DNA of 64,000 bases from Luteococcus sp052116585 (GCF_052116585.1 NZ_JBQKKT010000004.1:124001-188000), one strand, 5' to 3'; shown: positions 1 through 8,352, counted from the stretch's first letter. Made by a program: numbers and translations. The notes: generated by a model from the sequence alone, not told the origin.

Positions 1-1991
1 GCGTGCTGGAACTGACGCTGGCCACCAGCCACATCAGCGTCGATCAGGCCCGGCACAGCCTGACGATCGAGACGCAGAGTGCCAGCTTCGACGAGCTGCG
101 CGACCGCGCGCGCCAGACGTGGGACGAGCTCCTGGGACGGCTGGAGCTGCCGTCGGCCACCCGGCAGCAACGCACCACGGCGTGGAGCAACCTGTACCGG
201 TTGCACTGCTGGCCGATGGCCTTCCACGAGAATGCGGGCACCGTCCAGGAGCCGCGCTGGGTCCATGCCTCACCGTTCGCCCCGGCCAGTGACCTGCAGC
301 GCTGGCGGACCCCAGCCACCCACACACATCTGCCGGTGCTACCCGGCGAGCTGTATGTCAACAATGGCTTCTGGGACACCTACCGGACCTGTTGGCCGGC
401 GCTCGGACTGTTCTTCCCAGACCTGGCTGGAGGTCTCGTCGATGGCCTGCTGCCCGCCTTCCGGGAGAGTGGCTGGATGGGCCGGTGGACGGCTCCCGGC
501 CACGTCGACTCCATGGTGGGCACCAGCAGCGATGTCATCCTGGCCGACGCCGCCGTCCACGGCCTGGCCTTCGACGAAGTCACCGCGCACGCCTCGGCGC
601 TGCGCAATGCATCCTGTCCGCCGCCCGACGTGACCGTGGGACGCAAGGGCATCGGCGAAGCCCGCTTCCTGGGCTGGGTTCCCAGCGAGGTGCAGGAGGG
701 CTTCAGCTGGAGCATCGAGAACTCCATCTGCGATGCGGCGCTGGCCCGGTGGAGTCATCGCCTGGCGCAGCGGGCCCAAGGTGCGCGATGTGCAGAACTG
801 ATGGCACAGGCCTACTGGCTCGTGAATCGGGCGTTGGCCGTGCAGCAGCTCTTCGATCCCGGCACCGGTTTCCTGCGGGGACGGCGTCGCGACGGCCGGT
901 GGAGCAGCAGCCACCATGATCCCCTGCGCTGGGGCGGCGACCACACGGAGAGCACCGCCTGGACGATGAGCGCCAGCCTGCCCCATGACGGAGCCCTGCT
1001 GGCCCAGCTGCACGGGGGGATGGAGCAGGATCCTGCCGCAGGGGAAAGGGCCCTCGCCGCACACCTCGACGCGCTCTTCAAGACCCCCGAACGAGCGGAC
1101 CGTCCCGGCGGATACCGTCGCGTGATCCACGAGATGCGCGAGGCACGGGCATTGCGGATGGGCCAGTGTGCCCTGTCCAACCAACCGGCCCACCACCTGC
1201 CCTTCATGCATCTGCACGCCGGGCAGCCCTGGCGCAGCCAACAGATCGTGCGCGAGCTCTTGGACCGGGCCTTCGTCGGCGACGAGATAGGCCAGGGCCA
1301 TCCCGGGGACGAGGACAACGGGGAGATGAGCGCCTGGTGGCTGCTGGCAGCCTCGGGCCTGTTCCCCCTGGCGCCGGGCAGCGGCGAATACGTGCTGGGT
1401 GCACCCCTGTTGCCCACCACCTGGCATCGTCCCCACGGCGCGCTGCGGGTCACCACGAGCGGCAGGGGGCAGCACGTCGCGGCGGTGCGGATCGACGGCC
1501 GGGCATGGGAGTCGGTGACCGTGCCGGTGGAATGCCTGCAGGGTGAGGTCCACCTGCACGTCGAGCTGTCCGAGCAGCCTGCCGGGTGGGGAACCGCGAG
1601 TCACCCATCGAGCCTGTCCACGGGCGCCCTCGCCCGGGAATGGGGCGGTTGGCGCCCGGATCGATCAGCGGAGGCGGACTGGGCCCACCGCAGTCTGGTG
1701 GACGACATCGGTGACCATCCGGTCTGCCTGCCGCCTGGGAGCGTGCTCCGTGGTGAGTGGGCTGCTGCTTGGTCGGCTCGGCTGGTGACCGTGACCGCGG
1801 CTGATGCTGCCGAGGTGCTGGTGCGGGTCCGTCGCGTGGGCGGATGGGAGGATCAGGCGCAGCGGCTGCCCGCGGCCCGGTGGCCCGGACAGACGGTTCC
1901 CTCGCTGCTGGCGAACTGGCCGGCGCCGGTGGATGCGATCGAACTGGTGCTCCCGGGCGGCGGACGTCTGTTGCAGGTGGAGGTCTACTGA
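1..1991 (+). CDS. Glycoside hydrolase family 92 (alpha-mannosidase), 5'-truncated by window edge
   Basis: C-terminal two thirds of a GH92 exo-alpha-mannosidase, an inverting, calcium-dependent enzyme that trims mannose from glycans or mannosides. The visible 662 residues start at the end of the N-terminal beta-sandwich and run through the (alpha/alpha)6 catalytic domain. Typical family signatures are 'NQPAHHLPFMHLHAGQPW' near residue 395, 'GDEDNGEMSAWW' near residue 435 and 'SGEYVLGAPLL' just after. The true start lies upstream of the window; about 200-250 N-terminal residues are missing, so secretion cannot be judged. It converges with a LacI-family gene 7 bases away, which suggests, but does not prove, carbohydrate-responsive control. 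Confidence 0.9.
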   Translation, partial: VLELTLATSHISVDQARHSLTIETQSASFDELRDRARQTWDELLGRLELPSATRQQRTTAWSNLYRLHCWPMAFHENAGTVQEPRWVHASPFAPASDLQRWRTPATHTHLPVLPGELYVNNGFWDTYRTCWPALGLFFPDLAGGLVDGLLPAFRESGWMGRWTAPGHVDSMVGTSSDVILADAAVHGLAFDEVTAHASALRNASCPPPDVTVGRKGIGEARFLGWVPSEVQEGFSWSIENSICDAALARWSHRLAQRAQGARCAELMAQAYWLVNRALAVQQLFDPGTGFLRGRRRDGRWSSSHHDPLRWGGDHTESTAWTMSASLPHDGALLAQLHGGMEQDPAAGERALAAHLDALFKTPERADRPGGYRRVIHEMREARALRMGQCALSNQPAHHLPFMHLHAGQPWRSQQIVRELLDRAFVGDEIGQGHPGDEDNGEMSAWWLLAASGLFPLAPGSGEYVLGAPLLPTTWHRPHGALRVTTSGRGQHVAAVRIDGRAWESVTVPVECLQGEVHLHVELSEQPAGWGTASHPSSLSTGALAREWGGWRPDRSAEADWAHRSLVDDIGDHPVCLPPGSVLRGEWAAAWSARLVTVTAADAAEVLVRVRRVGGWEDQAQRLPAARWPGQTVPSLLANWPAPVDAIELVLPGGGRLLQVEVY

Positions 1992-1998
1992 GGCGTCG

Positions 1999-3039
1999 TC
2001 ACTGCACCGCGCGCAGCGGTGACTGGTCGCGACGCATCCGGCCGGAGGATCCGCGCACGGCAAGTTCGGGCAGGACACCAATCTGGGTGGTCGGCTCTCC
2101 CCCTTCGGAGAGGGCCACCAGCGCTTCGGCAGTCAGCGCACCCATGGCTTCGGAACGCCGACGCAGCGCACTGATTCCCGGCCGCAGCATCCGCAGGGCC
2201 GGCGCATCCTCGAAGCTGGCCATGGCGACGTCCTCTCCCACCTGCAGACCAACGTCATGGCAGGCTGCGACACCACCCATCGCCAGCAGCTCGTTGTCAT
2301 AGAGGACCGCAGTGGGCGCTTGAGTGCCGCGCAGCAATCGTTGGCTGGCGCGCATCCCGGCCATTTCGTCGCCGGAGTCCACGTGCACCACCTGGGCAGC
2401 CATCTGCTGGCTGCGCGCCCGGGCGCGGAAGGCGTCCGCACGCCAGGTGACGTAGTAGCGGGCCCTGGGTCCCGTGACATAGGCGATGCGGCGATGGCCT
2501 CGGCTGGCGAAGTGGTCCACCAGGAGGTTGGTGGTGGTGACCTCGTCGGCGCAGACCGAGCCGATCCGGCTGGTCTGGGGCCCGCCCATCATGATGCCGG
2601 GCATGCCGATCTCCTCGAGGGCCTCGGCGCGCCCGTCGCCCAGGGCGGGGCGCAGGAGCACGACGCCGTCGACGCGCCCCTCTCCCCACCAGGTGCGGTA
2701 GGTCTCGATCTCGTCCTGGACGGAGGTCACCAATTGGAAGACCACGGTGCGTTCCATGGGCTGCAGGGCTTCCTGGAGACCTGCCATGAAACGCATCACG
2801 AAGGTTTCCGTGAAGTCCTCACCGGGACCACGTTGCAGGGCGATCCCGAAGGCGCCGGCGCGGCGGGCGCTCAGCGCGGCCGCCGCGGCGCTGCGTTTCC
2901 AGCCCAGGTCCATCGCCACCTGCTTGATCCGGGCTCGCGTCTCGTCGGAGACACCGGGACGATCGTTCAGCGCGAAGGAGACCGCACCGGGGGACACGCC
3001 AGCCACGCGGGCGATGTCCTTGATCGTCGTTCTCTTCAC
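1999..3039 (-). CDS. LacI-family transcriptional regulator
   Basis: 346-residue repressor with an N-terminal LacI helix-turn-helix ('TTIKDIARVAGVSPGAVSFA', residues 3-22) and a periplasmic-binding-protein-like effector domain. The GTG at 3039 is chosen because it places the HTH at residue 4 as in other LacI/CcpA-type proteins; an upstream in-frame ATG at 3114 would add 25 unrelated residues. It is divergent from the cobalamin riboswitch/cbiM unit and convergent with the GH92 gene, whose glycan substrate is the most plausible effector source. The actual ligand cannot be read from the sequence. Confidence 0.88.
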   Translation of the reverse strand: MKRTTIKDIARVAGVSPGAVSFALNDRPGVSDETRARIKQVAMDLGWKRSAAAAALSARRAGAFGIALQRGPGEDFTETFVMRFMAGLQEALQPMERTVVFQLVTSVQDEIETYRTWWGEGRVDGVVLLRPALGDGRAEALEEIGMPGIMMGGPQTSRIGSVCADEVTTTNLLVDHFASRGHRRIAYVTGPRARYYVTWRADAFRARARSQQMAAQVVHVDSGDEMAGMRASQRLLRGTQAPTAVLYDNELLAMGGVAACHDVGLQVGEDVAMASFEDAPALRMLRPGISALRRRSEAMGALTAEALVALSEGGEPTTQIGVLPELAVRGSSGRMRRDQSPLRAVQ

Positions 3040-3189
3040 AGCTCCACTATTCCGTCCGTACGGTACGGCTTCAACGCCGGACGGCTCTTCAGACACAATC
3101 CGGCAGAAGATCACCCCGCGGAATCACCCCGCACGTCCCACCTGGCCCCGCCGCGCCGTGGAGCACACCTGGCCGCACCCCTGTGACAT

Positions 3190-3345
3190 AATGCCCACTG
3201 GCGAGCACCAGCACGCCCCCAGAACTGAAGAATCGGTCCCGAGGATGTGAGGAAGCCGGACGAGCCGGCACGGTCGCGCCACTGTGTCCACCCCTGCCAG
3301 CAGGGGTGGGAGTCAGGAACTCCACCCCGGGACAGACCCGAACGA
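3190..3345 (+). promoter_or_regulatory. Cobalamin (B12) riboswitch in the cbiM leader
   Basis: The leader carries conserved AdoCbl-riboswitch sequence in the right order: a 'GGAAGCCGG' element at about 3251-3259, 'GCCGGCACGGTCGCGCCACTGTG' spread over 3264-3286 (matching the consensus ending in CCGCCACTG) and a B12-box-like GGGAGTCAGGAACTC at 3308-3322. The cbiM ATG follows at 3380 behind a strong GAGAAGGAG. Binding of adenosylcobalamin would be expected to repress cobalt uptake genes downstream. The 5' boundary is approximate because the first stem was not folded. Confidence 0.85.
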
Positions 3346-3379
3346 CGAGACGCGCAATCTCGAGAAGGAGTCAACCCCC

Positions 3380-4075
3380 ATGCACATCGCAGAAGGTTTC
3401 CTGTCCCCCGCACAGTGTGTCCTCTGGTACGCCGCCAGCGCCCCCTTCGTGGTGCACGGCGCCAGGGCCGTGATCGAGGAATCCCGCAAGAGCCCGGAGA
3501 ACAAGCTCCTGCTGGCCGCCGCCGGTGCATTCACTTTCGTGCTTTCGGCCATCAAGCTGCCCAGCGTCACGGGCAGCTCCTCCCATCCCACCGGCACAGG
3601 TCTGGGAGCTGTTCTCTTCCGCCCCCCGGTGATGGCCTTTCTGGGCAGCGTCGTGATGCTCTTCCAGGCGCTGCTGCTGGCGCACGGCGGCATCACCACT
3701 CTGGGGGCCAATGTCTTCTCCATGGCCATCGCGGGCCCGTGGATCGGGTGGACCGTCTTCGTGCTGTGCCGCCGAGCCCACCTGCCGTCGACGGTGGGGA
3801 TCTTCGGTGCGATGTGCTGTGCCGATCTGGGCACCTATTGCGTCAGCTCCGTGCAGCTGGCGCTGGCCCACCCCGACGCCGTGAGCGGCTTGGGCGGAGC
3901 GCTGGCCAAATTCCTGGGGACCTTCGCCGTCACCCAGATCCCGCTGGCGGTGATGGAGGGCCTGCTGGGTGTGCTGGTCTTCCGCTTCCTGTCCCGCGTG
4001 GCACTGCCCGACCTGCAGCGTCTCGGTGTCGTCGCCCACCAGCAGCCCGCCACCCCGGAGGCCGTCCGTGTCTGA
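3380..4075 (+). CDS. cbiM: Cobalt ECF transporter substrate-binding membrane protein CbiM
   Basis: 231-residue integral membrane S component of the cobalt energy-coupling-factor transporter. The protein begins 'MHIAEGFLSP', the characteristic CbiM N terminus whose Met1-His2 amino-terminal loop takes part in Co2+ coordination, and has about seven hydrophobic segments. That conserved beginning and the GAGAAGGAG ribosome site at 3362-3370 decide the start; a longer in-frame ATG at 3284 lies inside the riboswitch. It overlaps cbiN by 8 bases and is first gene of cbiMNQO-cobA, under the B12 riboswitch. Confidence 0.95.
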   Translation: MHIAEGFLSPAQCVLWYAASAPFVVHGARAVIEESRKSPENKLLLAAAGAFTFVLSAIKLPSVTGSSSHPTGTGLGAVLFRPPVMAFLGSVVMLFQALLLAHGGITTLGANVFSMAIAGPWIGWTVFVLCRRAHLPSTVGIFGAMCCADLGTYCVSSVQLALAHPDAVSGLGGALAKFLGTFAVTQIPLAVMEGLLGVLVFRFLSRVALPDLQRLGVVAHQQPATPEAVRV

Positions 4076-4490
4076 GAACCACCTGTCTGAGAACCACCAG
4101 TCTGACAACCACGCGCCTGACAACCAGCTGCCCGAAAGCCGTGCCGTTGACCCCCGGCGGTTCGCGAGGCGCACCAGGGATGTCTGGGTCACCGCCGCCC
4201 TCGTGGCGGGCATCGTGGCCATCTTCCTCACCAGCCTGGCGCTGGCTCCCCGATCGGATGCCCCGGAGGGTGAGGCCTTCCCCGGTACCGATGCCGTGGT
4301 CACCGACACCCTCTCCCAGGGTGGTGTGGAGCCATGGTTCGAGCCCATCTTCGAACCCGGCTCCAGCGAGGTGGAGTCAGGCCTGTTCGCGCTGCAGGCG
4401 GCGCTGGGCGCCGGCGTGCTCGGCTACGCCCTGGGCAATCTGCGGGGCCGACGGGCCGAGCGCGAGCAGCCCCACACCGTGGACCGCTGA
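4068..4490 (+). CDS. cbiN: Cobalt transport protein CbiN with repeat-bearing N-terminal extension
   Basis: 140-residue partner of CbiM with two membrane segments (about residues 43-62 and 107-124) flanking an extracytoplasmic loop ending 'EPIFEPGSSEVESGLFALQA', the CbiN signature. CbiN assists Co2+ loading of CbiM. The GTG at 4068 overlaps the cbiM stop. CbiN proteins are normally near 90-110 residues; here the first 20 residues are a degenerate 5-residue repeat (SENHL-SENHQ-SDNHA-PDNQL), rich in His and Asn, that could be a cytoplasmic metal-binding or merely slippage-derived tail. Confidence 0.88.
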   Translation: MSENHLSENHQSDNHAPDNQLPESRAVDPRRFARRTRDVWVTAALVAGIVAIFLTSLALAPRSDAPEGEAFPGTDAVVTDTLSQGGVEPWFEPIFEPGSSEVESGLFALQAALGAGVLGYALGNLRGRRAEREQPHTVDR

Positions 4491-4491
4491 G

Positions 4492-5274
4492 GTGGCCCTG
4501 ACGAGCGTCGACGACGCCGCCTGGGCCAGCCCGTGGCGTCGACGACGAGTGGGCGAGAAGGCGCTGTTGAGCCTGGGGCTGGTGCTCACGGCGCTCTTGG
4601 CCCCGCCCTGGCCCGGCACGGTCCTGGTCTCGCTGGTGGCCATCGCCGCCATGCTTGGTCCTGCCCGCATCCAGCCCATGGTGCTGGCCACCGTCATGCT
4701 GGCGCCACTGGCCTTCCTGCTGGTCGGGGCCCTGTCCGTGGCGGTGGGGATCGGCTCCACGGCCCCCGAGAGCGCCCTGCTGTGGCGGTGGGGGCCGTTC
4801 AGCCTGGGCCTCGACGGGCTGCGTCGCGCCGCAGAACTGCTGGGGCACGGCATCGCCGGGGCCCTGGCCCTGATGGTGCTGGCCACCACCACCCCCATGG
4901 TGGACCTGCTGGACTGGGGCCGACGCTGGCACATTCCCGATCCCCTGCTGGAGGTGGCCTCCCTGACCTACCGCCTGCTGTGGGTGCTGCTGGCCAGCAC
5001 GATGGCCATCAGGGCCGCCCAGCGGGCACGGCTGGCGGACAGCGCCCCCCTGCGTCGACGGTTTGAGGCTGCCGCGAGTGCCACGGGCGCCGTGCTGGTG
5101 CGCTCCTGGGAGCGGGCCAGGCGCCTGGAGGACGGACTCGCGGGGCGCGGTCACGAGTCGACGCTGGCGACGCTGCCGCTTGAGCGCCAGCCCTCCCCCG
5201 CCTTCCTGCTGGCGACGTTGACCACACTCGCCGGCATCTGGGCGCTGGCGCTGACCGTCGGAGGTCACCGGTGA
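4492..5274 (+). CDS. cbiQ: Cobalt ECF transporter transmembrane (T) component CbiQ
   Basis: 260-residue energy-coupling T protein that links CbiMN to the ATPase CbiO. It has several hydrophobic segments (residues about 22-90 and 105-185) and the coupling-helix region near residues 195-225 containing '[17 protein letters not shown]', which matches the short Ala-Arg-Gly motifs by which EcfT-type proteins contact the ATPases. The GTG at 4492 starts one base after the cbiN stop; the same frame is open far upstream, but that part overlaps cbiM/cbiN in another frame and is not coding. It overlaps cbiO by 4 bases (GTGA), implying translational coupling. Confidence 0.92.
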   Translation: MALTSVDDAAWASPWRRRRVGEKALLSLGLVLTALLAPPWPGTVLVSLVAIAAMLGPARIQPMVLATVMLAPLAFLLVGALSVAVGIGSTAPESALLWRWGPFSLGLDGLRRAAELLGHGIAGALALMVLATTTPMVDLLDWGRRWHIPDPLLEVASLTYRLLWVLLASTMAIRAAQRARLADSAPLRRRFEAAASATGAVLVRSWERARRLEDGLAGRGHESTLATLPLERQPSPAFLLATLTTLAGIWALALTVGGHR

Positions 5275-6167
5275 ATCTCCCCCACGGAGCGGATCCGTCC
5301 GCAACGCCTTTGGTGCGCGCCATCGAGCTGACCGCGGGCCACCCCGGCCATGACGTCCTGCGCGGCGCCTCGTTCAGCCTGCCGCACGGGTGCAGACTGG
5401 CCCTGCTGGGGGCCAACGGTTCCGGCAAGACCACGCTGCTGCGGTGCCTCTCCGGCGCCCATCGGCCCAGCCGCGGCCGGGTGGAGGTGGAGGGCAGGGT
5501 GCTGCGCCATGACCGAGCAGGCCTGCGCGAGCACCGACGCCGGGTACAACTGGTACTGCAGGATCCGGACGACCAGTTGTTCAGCGCCGACGTGGCGCAG
5601 GATGTCTCCTTCGGGCCGATGAATCTGGGGCTGGACGTGCCCCAGGTTCGCAACCGGGTCTCGGAGGCCCTGGAACTGCTGGGCATCTCCCACCTGTCCG
5701 AACGACCCACCCACCAGCTCTCATACGGGGAGCGCAAGCGCGTGGCGATCGCCGGCGCCGTGGCGATGCGGCCGCGCGTGCTGCTGCTGGACGAACCCAC
5801 GGCGGGTCTGGACCCGGCAGGCGTCGAGGAACTGCTCGAGGCGCTGGATCGCCTCATGGAGCAGGGAACCACCGTCGCACTCTCCACCCACGACGTGGAC
5901 CTGGCACTCGCGTGGGCACAGGAGGCGGCGGTGGTCCGCGACGGTATCGTGCAGCAGGGCCCGGCTCCTCAAATCCTGGCCGACGCGGACCTGCTGCGCG
6001 CCGCCCGGCTGCACCGGCCCTGGCCGCTGGAACTGGCCCACCGGCTGGGCCTGCGGTCACATCCGCGGACCCTGGACGAGGTGCTGGCCGTACTACCCGG
6101 CGCCCCATCACAACACGGTGAACCGCCACAGACCTTGTCCGCCCCCACCCAGCCGTCACTGCCCTGA
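5271..6167 (+). CDS. cbiO: Cobalt ECF transporter ATP-binding protein CbiO
   Basis: 298-residue ABC ATPase that powers cobalt uptake. Walker A is 'GANGSGKTT' (residues about 46-54), the Q loop lies in '[12 protein letters not shown]', the ABC signature is '[14 protein letters not shown]', and Walker B is '[13 protein letters not shown]', followed by the H-loop 'STHDVDLAL'. The C-terminal 40 residues are proline-rich and variable. It starts with a GTG overlapping the cbiQ stop. All four importer subunits are present and in the standard order M-N-Q-O, so the transporter is complete. Confidence 0.95.
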   Translation: MNLPHGADPSATPLVRAIELTAGHPGHDVLRGASFSLPHGCRLALLGANGSGKTTLLRCLSGAHRPSRGRVEVEGRVLRHDRAGLREHRRRVQLVLQDPDDQLFSADVAQDVSFGPMNLGLDVPQVRNRVSEALELLGISHLSERPTHQLSYGERKRVAIAGAVAMRPRVLLLDEPTAGLDPAGVEELLEALDRLMEQGTTVALSTHDVDLALAWAQEAAVVRDGIVQQGPAPQILADADLLRAARLHRPWPLELAHRLGLRSHPRTLDEVLAVLPGAPSQHGEPPQTLSAPTQPSLP

Positions 6168-6177
6168 CCGACGACAC

Positions 6178-6216
6178 CGAACCCACCCCGCCGAACCCAC
6201 CCCGCCGAACCCACCC
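6178..6216. repeat. 14-bp tandem repeat, about 2.8 copies, between cbiO and cobA
   Basis: The unit CGAACCCACCCCGC is repeated at 6178-6191 and 6192-6205 and partly at 6206-6216. It fills most of the 63-base gap after the cbiO stop. It has no stable hairpin of its own and probably arose by replication slippage. Confidence 0.8.
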
Positions 6217-6230
6217 GATCGAGGAATCAC

Positions 6231-6998
6231 ATGGACCAGTCCACCGAAGCTCCCCCAGCCAGCCTTGCCGCCCTGGTGCCCGGCACGGTCACCCTGGTGG
6301 GCGGCGGCCCCGGCGATCCCGGACTGCTGACGGTGGCAGGTCTGCGTGCCCTGGAACAGGCGGACGTGGTCCTGGTGGACCACCTGGCACCGCAGGAGTC
6401 TCTGGCGCACTGCCGCCCCGACTGTGAGCAGATCTGGGTGGGCAAACTGCCCCGCGGCGAGTTCGTCCCGCAGGAGCGGATCAATGAACTCCTGGTGGAG
6501 CATGCCCGGGCGGGCCGACGCGTGGTGCGGTTCAAGGGCGGCGACAACTTCGTCTTCGGCCGCGGCGGTGAGGAATGGCAGGCCTGCGCGCAGGCCGGGA
6601 TCGCGGTGCGGGTCATCCCGGGCGTGACGTCCAGCGTCGCCGCACCGGCCCTGGCCGGCATCCCGGTGACCCACCGCAGCCTGGTGCAGGGCTTCACCGT
6701 CGTCAGCGGCCACGTGCCGCCGGGCGACGAGCGGTCCCAGCTGGACTGGAGTGCCCTGGCCCGGACGCGCACCACGCTCGTGGTGCTGATGGGTGTGAAG
6801 TACCTGCCGGAGATCACCCGGGAGCTGCGCGCCGCGGGCATGGCAGCAGACACACCCGTCGCCGTCATCGCGCAGGCAGGCCACCCGCAGATGCGGCAGG
6901 TCCGCGGACCGCTGGACCAGATCGCGGAGCTGGCCCAAGATGTCCGGCCGCCCGCTGTGACCGTGATCGGCGAGGTGGCCGGGCTTCAGCTGGGCTGA
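6231..6998 (+). CDS. cobA: Uroporphyrinogen-III C-methyltransferase
   Basis: 255-residue SUMT that transfers two methyl groups from S-adenosylmethionine to C2 and C7 of uroporphyrinogen III, giving precorrin-2, the branch point to cobalamin and siroheme. Signature motifs are 'LVGGGPGDPGLLT' near residue 21 (SAM-binding P loop), 'VWVGK'-like 'IWVGK' near residue 67, 'VRFKGGDNFVFGRGGEE' near residue 100 and 'IPVTHR' near residue 145. The length is that of a single-domain CobA, with no fused HemD. Its place directly behind cbiMNQO puts cobalt supply and the first corrin-directed methylation under one B12 riboswitch. It converges with cobK, overlapping it by 13 bases. Confidence 0.95.
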   Translation: MDQSTEAPPASLAALVPGTVTLVGGGPGDPGLLTVAGLRALEQADVVLVDHLAPQESLAHCRPDCEQIWVGKLPRGEFVPQERINELLVEHARAGRRVVRFKGGDNFVFGRGGEEWQACAQAGIAVRVIPGVTSSVAAPALAGIPVTHRSLVQGFTVVSGHVPPGDERSQLDWSALARTRTTLVVLMGVKYLPEITRELRAAGMAADTPVAVIAQAGHPQMRQVRGPLDQIAELAQDVRPPAVTVIGEVAGLQLG

Positions 6999-7711
6999 AC
7001 CTGCGCCACCCACGCAACCAGGTCGTCCAAGGAACTGGTCTGGGCCCCGGGCTGGGCCGGCCGACGGAGCATGACGACGTGCACGCCCAACTGTGCGGCC
7101 GCCACCAATTTGGGGGCGTGCGAATCGCCACCCAGATCGCGCACCACCATCACCCGTTTGCCGCGCAGCATCGCCAGCTCGCGCTGCAGGTCCAGGGCAC
7201 CGCGAACCTCCACCACCCGCCAGCCGGCCGGGCGCGGGAAACCATCGTCGACGAAGACCCGCGCGGTGACCGGCTCCGGCAGCAGGTGGTAGTGCCACAG
7301 TGGTTGCCGGCCCACGCCCAGCAGCACCGGCGCCCCCACCTGACCGGCCACCCGGCAGGCCTCCTGATGGCTGTCCACCCAAGTCCATGACCGGGCGTCG
7401 GCACGAGCGCTCCAACTGGGGCGCGTGAACCGCATGATCGGGATCCCCAGCAACTGGCAGACCCGGTGCGCCGTGCGGGTCATCGTGCGCGCATAGGGAT
7501 GCGTGGCGTCCACCACTGCCGTCACTCCTTCCCGACGCAGGCACTCGGCAAAGCCCGCCTCCCCACCAAATCCGCCCCGACGGACCCGGCCCGGGGGCAG
7601 TTCGTCGACGGAGTCCGCGGGCAGCGAGCTGAGGACGTCGAGGCCCAGGTGGTGGAGCGCCACCGCAGCGCGACGTCCGACGGTGGTTCCGGAGAGCACC
7701 AGCACGGTCAT
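6986..7711 (-). CDS. cobK: Precorrin-6A reductase (CobK/CbiJ)
   Basis: 241-residue NAD(P)H-dependent reductase that reduces the corrin macrocycle of (cobalt-)precorrin-6A in cobalamin synthesis. Recognisable parts are the N-terminal nucleotide-binding 'VLVLSGTTVGRRAA', the 'VVDATHPYARTMTRTA' motif (residues about 65-80) and 'VVRDLGGDSHAPKLVAA' near residue 200, all typical of CobK. The ATG at 7711 is chosen over an upstream ATG (7723) because it starts directly at the first beta strand. Transcribed toward cobA, it lies outside the riboswitch unit. Confidence 0.92.
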   Translation of the reverse strand: MTVLVLSGTTVGRRAAVALHHLGLDVLSSLPADSVDELPPGRVRRGGFGGEAGFAECLRREGVTAVVDATHPYARTMTRTAHRVCQLLGIPIMRFTRPSWSARADARSWTWVDSHQEACRVAGQVGAPVLLGVGRQPLWHYHLLPEPVTARVFVDDGFPRPAGWRVVEVRGALDLQRELAMLRGKRVMVVRDLGGDSHAPKLVAAAQLGVHVVMLRRPAQPGAQTSSLDDLVAWVAQVQPS

Positions 7712-7822
7712 GCGCCCATCCAAGCACCCAGCGGTGCCCCCACAGCTGCACGTGAGCGCGGATCAGTCCAGCCCCAGCTCGAAGTCCCCCCAGGCAATCT
7801 CCCCCAACTCGATCTCCCCCAA

Positions 7823-7999
7823 TCAGGGCTCGAGCCCATCCGGCCGCCCCAGCCAGACACTGGCGGGCATGCCCACCTCGTGCTCGGTGAGCAGCACGTC
7901 GTGGAAGGCACGCTCGATGCGGCTACGCGTCTGGGCGTCGGCTCCGGTGACCAGGATCCGCGTCCGGCGACGCGCCCCATTCCACCGGCCGGCCGTCAT
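7823..7999 (-). CDS. Orphan C-terminal segment of a CobW/COG0523-type zinc GTPase (58 residues)
   Basis: The 58-residue frame begins at an ATG that overlaps the L31 stop codon (ATGA), so it is translationally coupled to rpmE2. The stretch 'RRRTRILVTGADAQTRSRIE' followed by 'AFHDVLLTEHEV' resembles the end of the C-terminal domain of COG0523 proteins (pattern W.DRR.ELVF.G.d....L..LLT..E), which often sit beside zinc-free ribosomal paralogues. The GTPase domain (Walker A, CXCC) is absent here. After its TGA the frame stays open 19 more codons (7765-7822) to another TGA. It may be a decayed cobW, a degenerate rest of a fusion or a short functional protein. Confidence 0.55.
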   Translation of the reverse strand: MTAGRWNGARRRTRILVTGADAQTRSRIERAFHDVLLTEHEVGMPASVWLGRPDGLEP

Positions 8000-8265
8000 C
8001 GGGTCTGCTTGCGGCCGTAGCGACGGTTGAACTTCTCCACCCGACCCTCGGCGTCGATGGTGCGCGAGCGGCCGGTCCAGAAGGGATGGCTGCCGCTGGA
8101 GATCTGAACGTCCACCACCGGCAGTACCCGCCCGTCGTGCCTCTCGACAGTGGGGTGCCCTTCGGGCCGGGAGGCCACCAGGGTGCTGCGCGTGAGGAAG
8201 CTCTGGTTGGCCGACCGGTCTCGGATGACGACGGGGCCGTAGTCCGGATGGATGGACGACTTCAT
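7996..8265 (-). CDS. rpmE2: Zinc-independent 50S ribosomal protein L31 type B
   Basis: 89-residue L31B. It begins '[16 protein letters not shown]' and contains 'SGSHPFWTG' near residue 57 and '[10 protein letters not shown]' near the end, all diagnostic of bL31. It lacks cysteines, so it needs no zinc, unlike the housekeeping C+ form. The ATG at 8265 is chosen because it starts at the conserved sequence; an upstream in-frame ATG at 8331 would run across the Zur-like operator. Under zinc limitation it would replace the Zn-binding copy and free zinc. It is divergent from rpmG-rpsN across the operator. Confidence 0.95.
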   Translation of the reverse strand: MKSSIHPDYGPVVIRDRSANQSFLTRSTLVASRPEGHPTVERHDGRVLPVVDVQISSGSHPFWTGRSRTIDAEGRVEKFNRRYGRKQTR

Positions 8266-8331
8266 GGGTGAATCCACTCCCTTGGTGCTGCTGGAACCCC
8301 GGATGTGGAGTTCATCGGGTTGACGTTGCAT

Positions 8332-8352
8332 TGCGCATGATTATCATTTTCA
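8332..8352. promoter_or_regulatory. Zur-type operator between divergent zinc-free ribosomal protein genes
   Basis: The 21-base site has the core ATGATTATCATTTTCA (8337-8352) preceded by TGCGC, matching the actinobacterial Zur consensus TGAAAATGATTNTCATTTTCA except for three bases in the left arm. It lies 67 bases from the rpmE2 ATG and 48 bases from the rpmG ATG, so one Zn-Zur dimer pair could repress both directions. Family assignment is from sequence match and context; no zur gene is in the window. Confidence 0.88.

Noticed and set aside
3247..5274. A continuous 675-residue frame from the riboswitch through to cbiQ
   Set aside because: Its first 415 codons overlap cbiM and cbiN in another frame and show no protein family; only the part from GTG 4492 is CbiQ.
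7708..7980. 90-residue minus-strand frame between cobK and L31
   Set aside because: Ser/Pro/Trp-rich with no conservation pattern; the overlapping 58-residue frame is coupled to rpmE2 and family-like.
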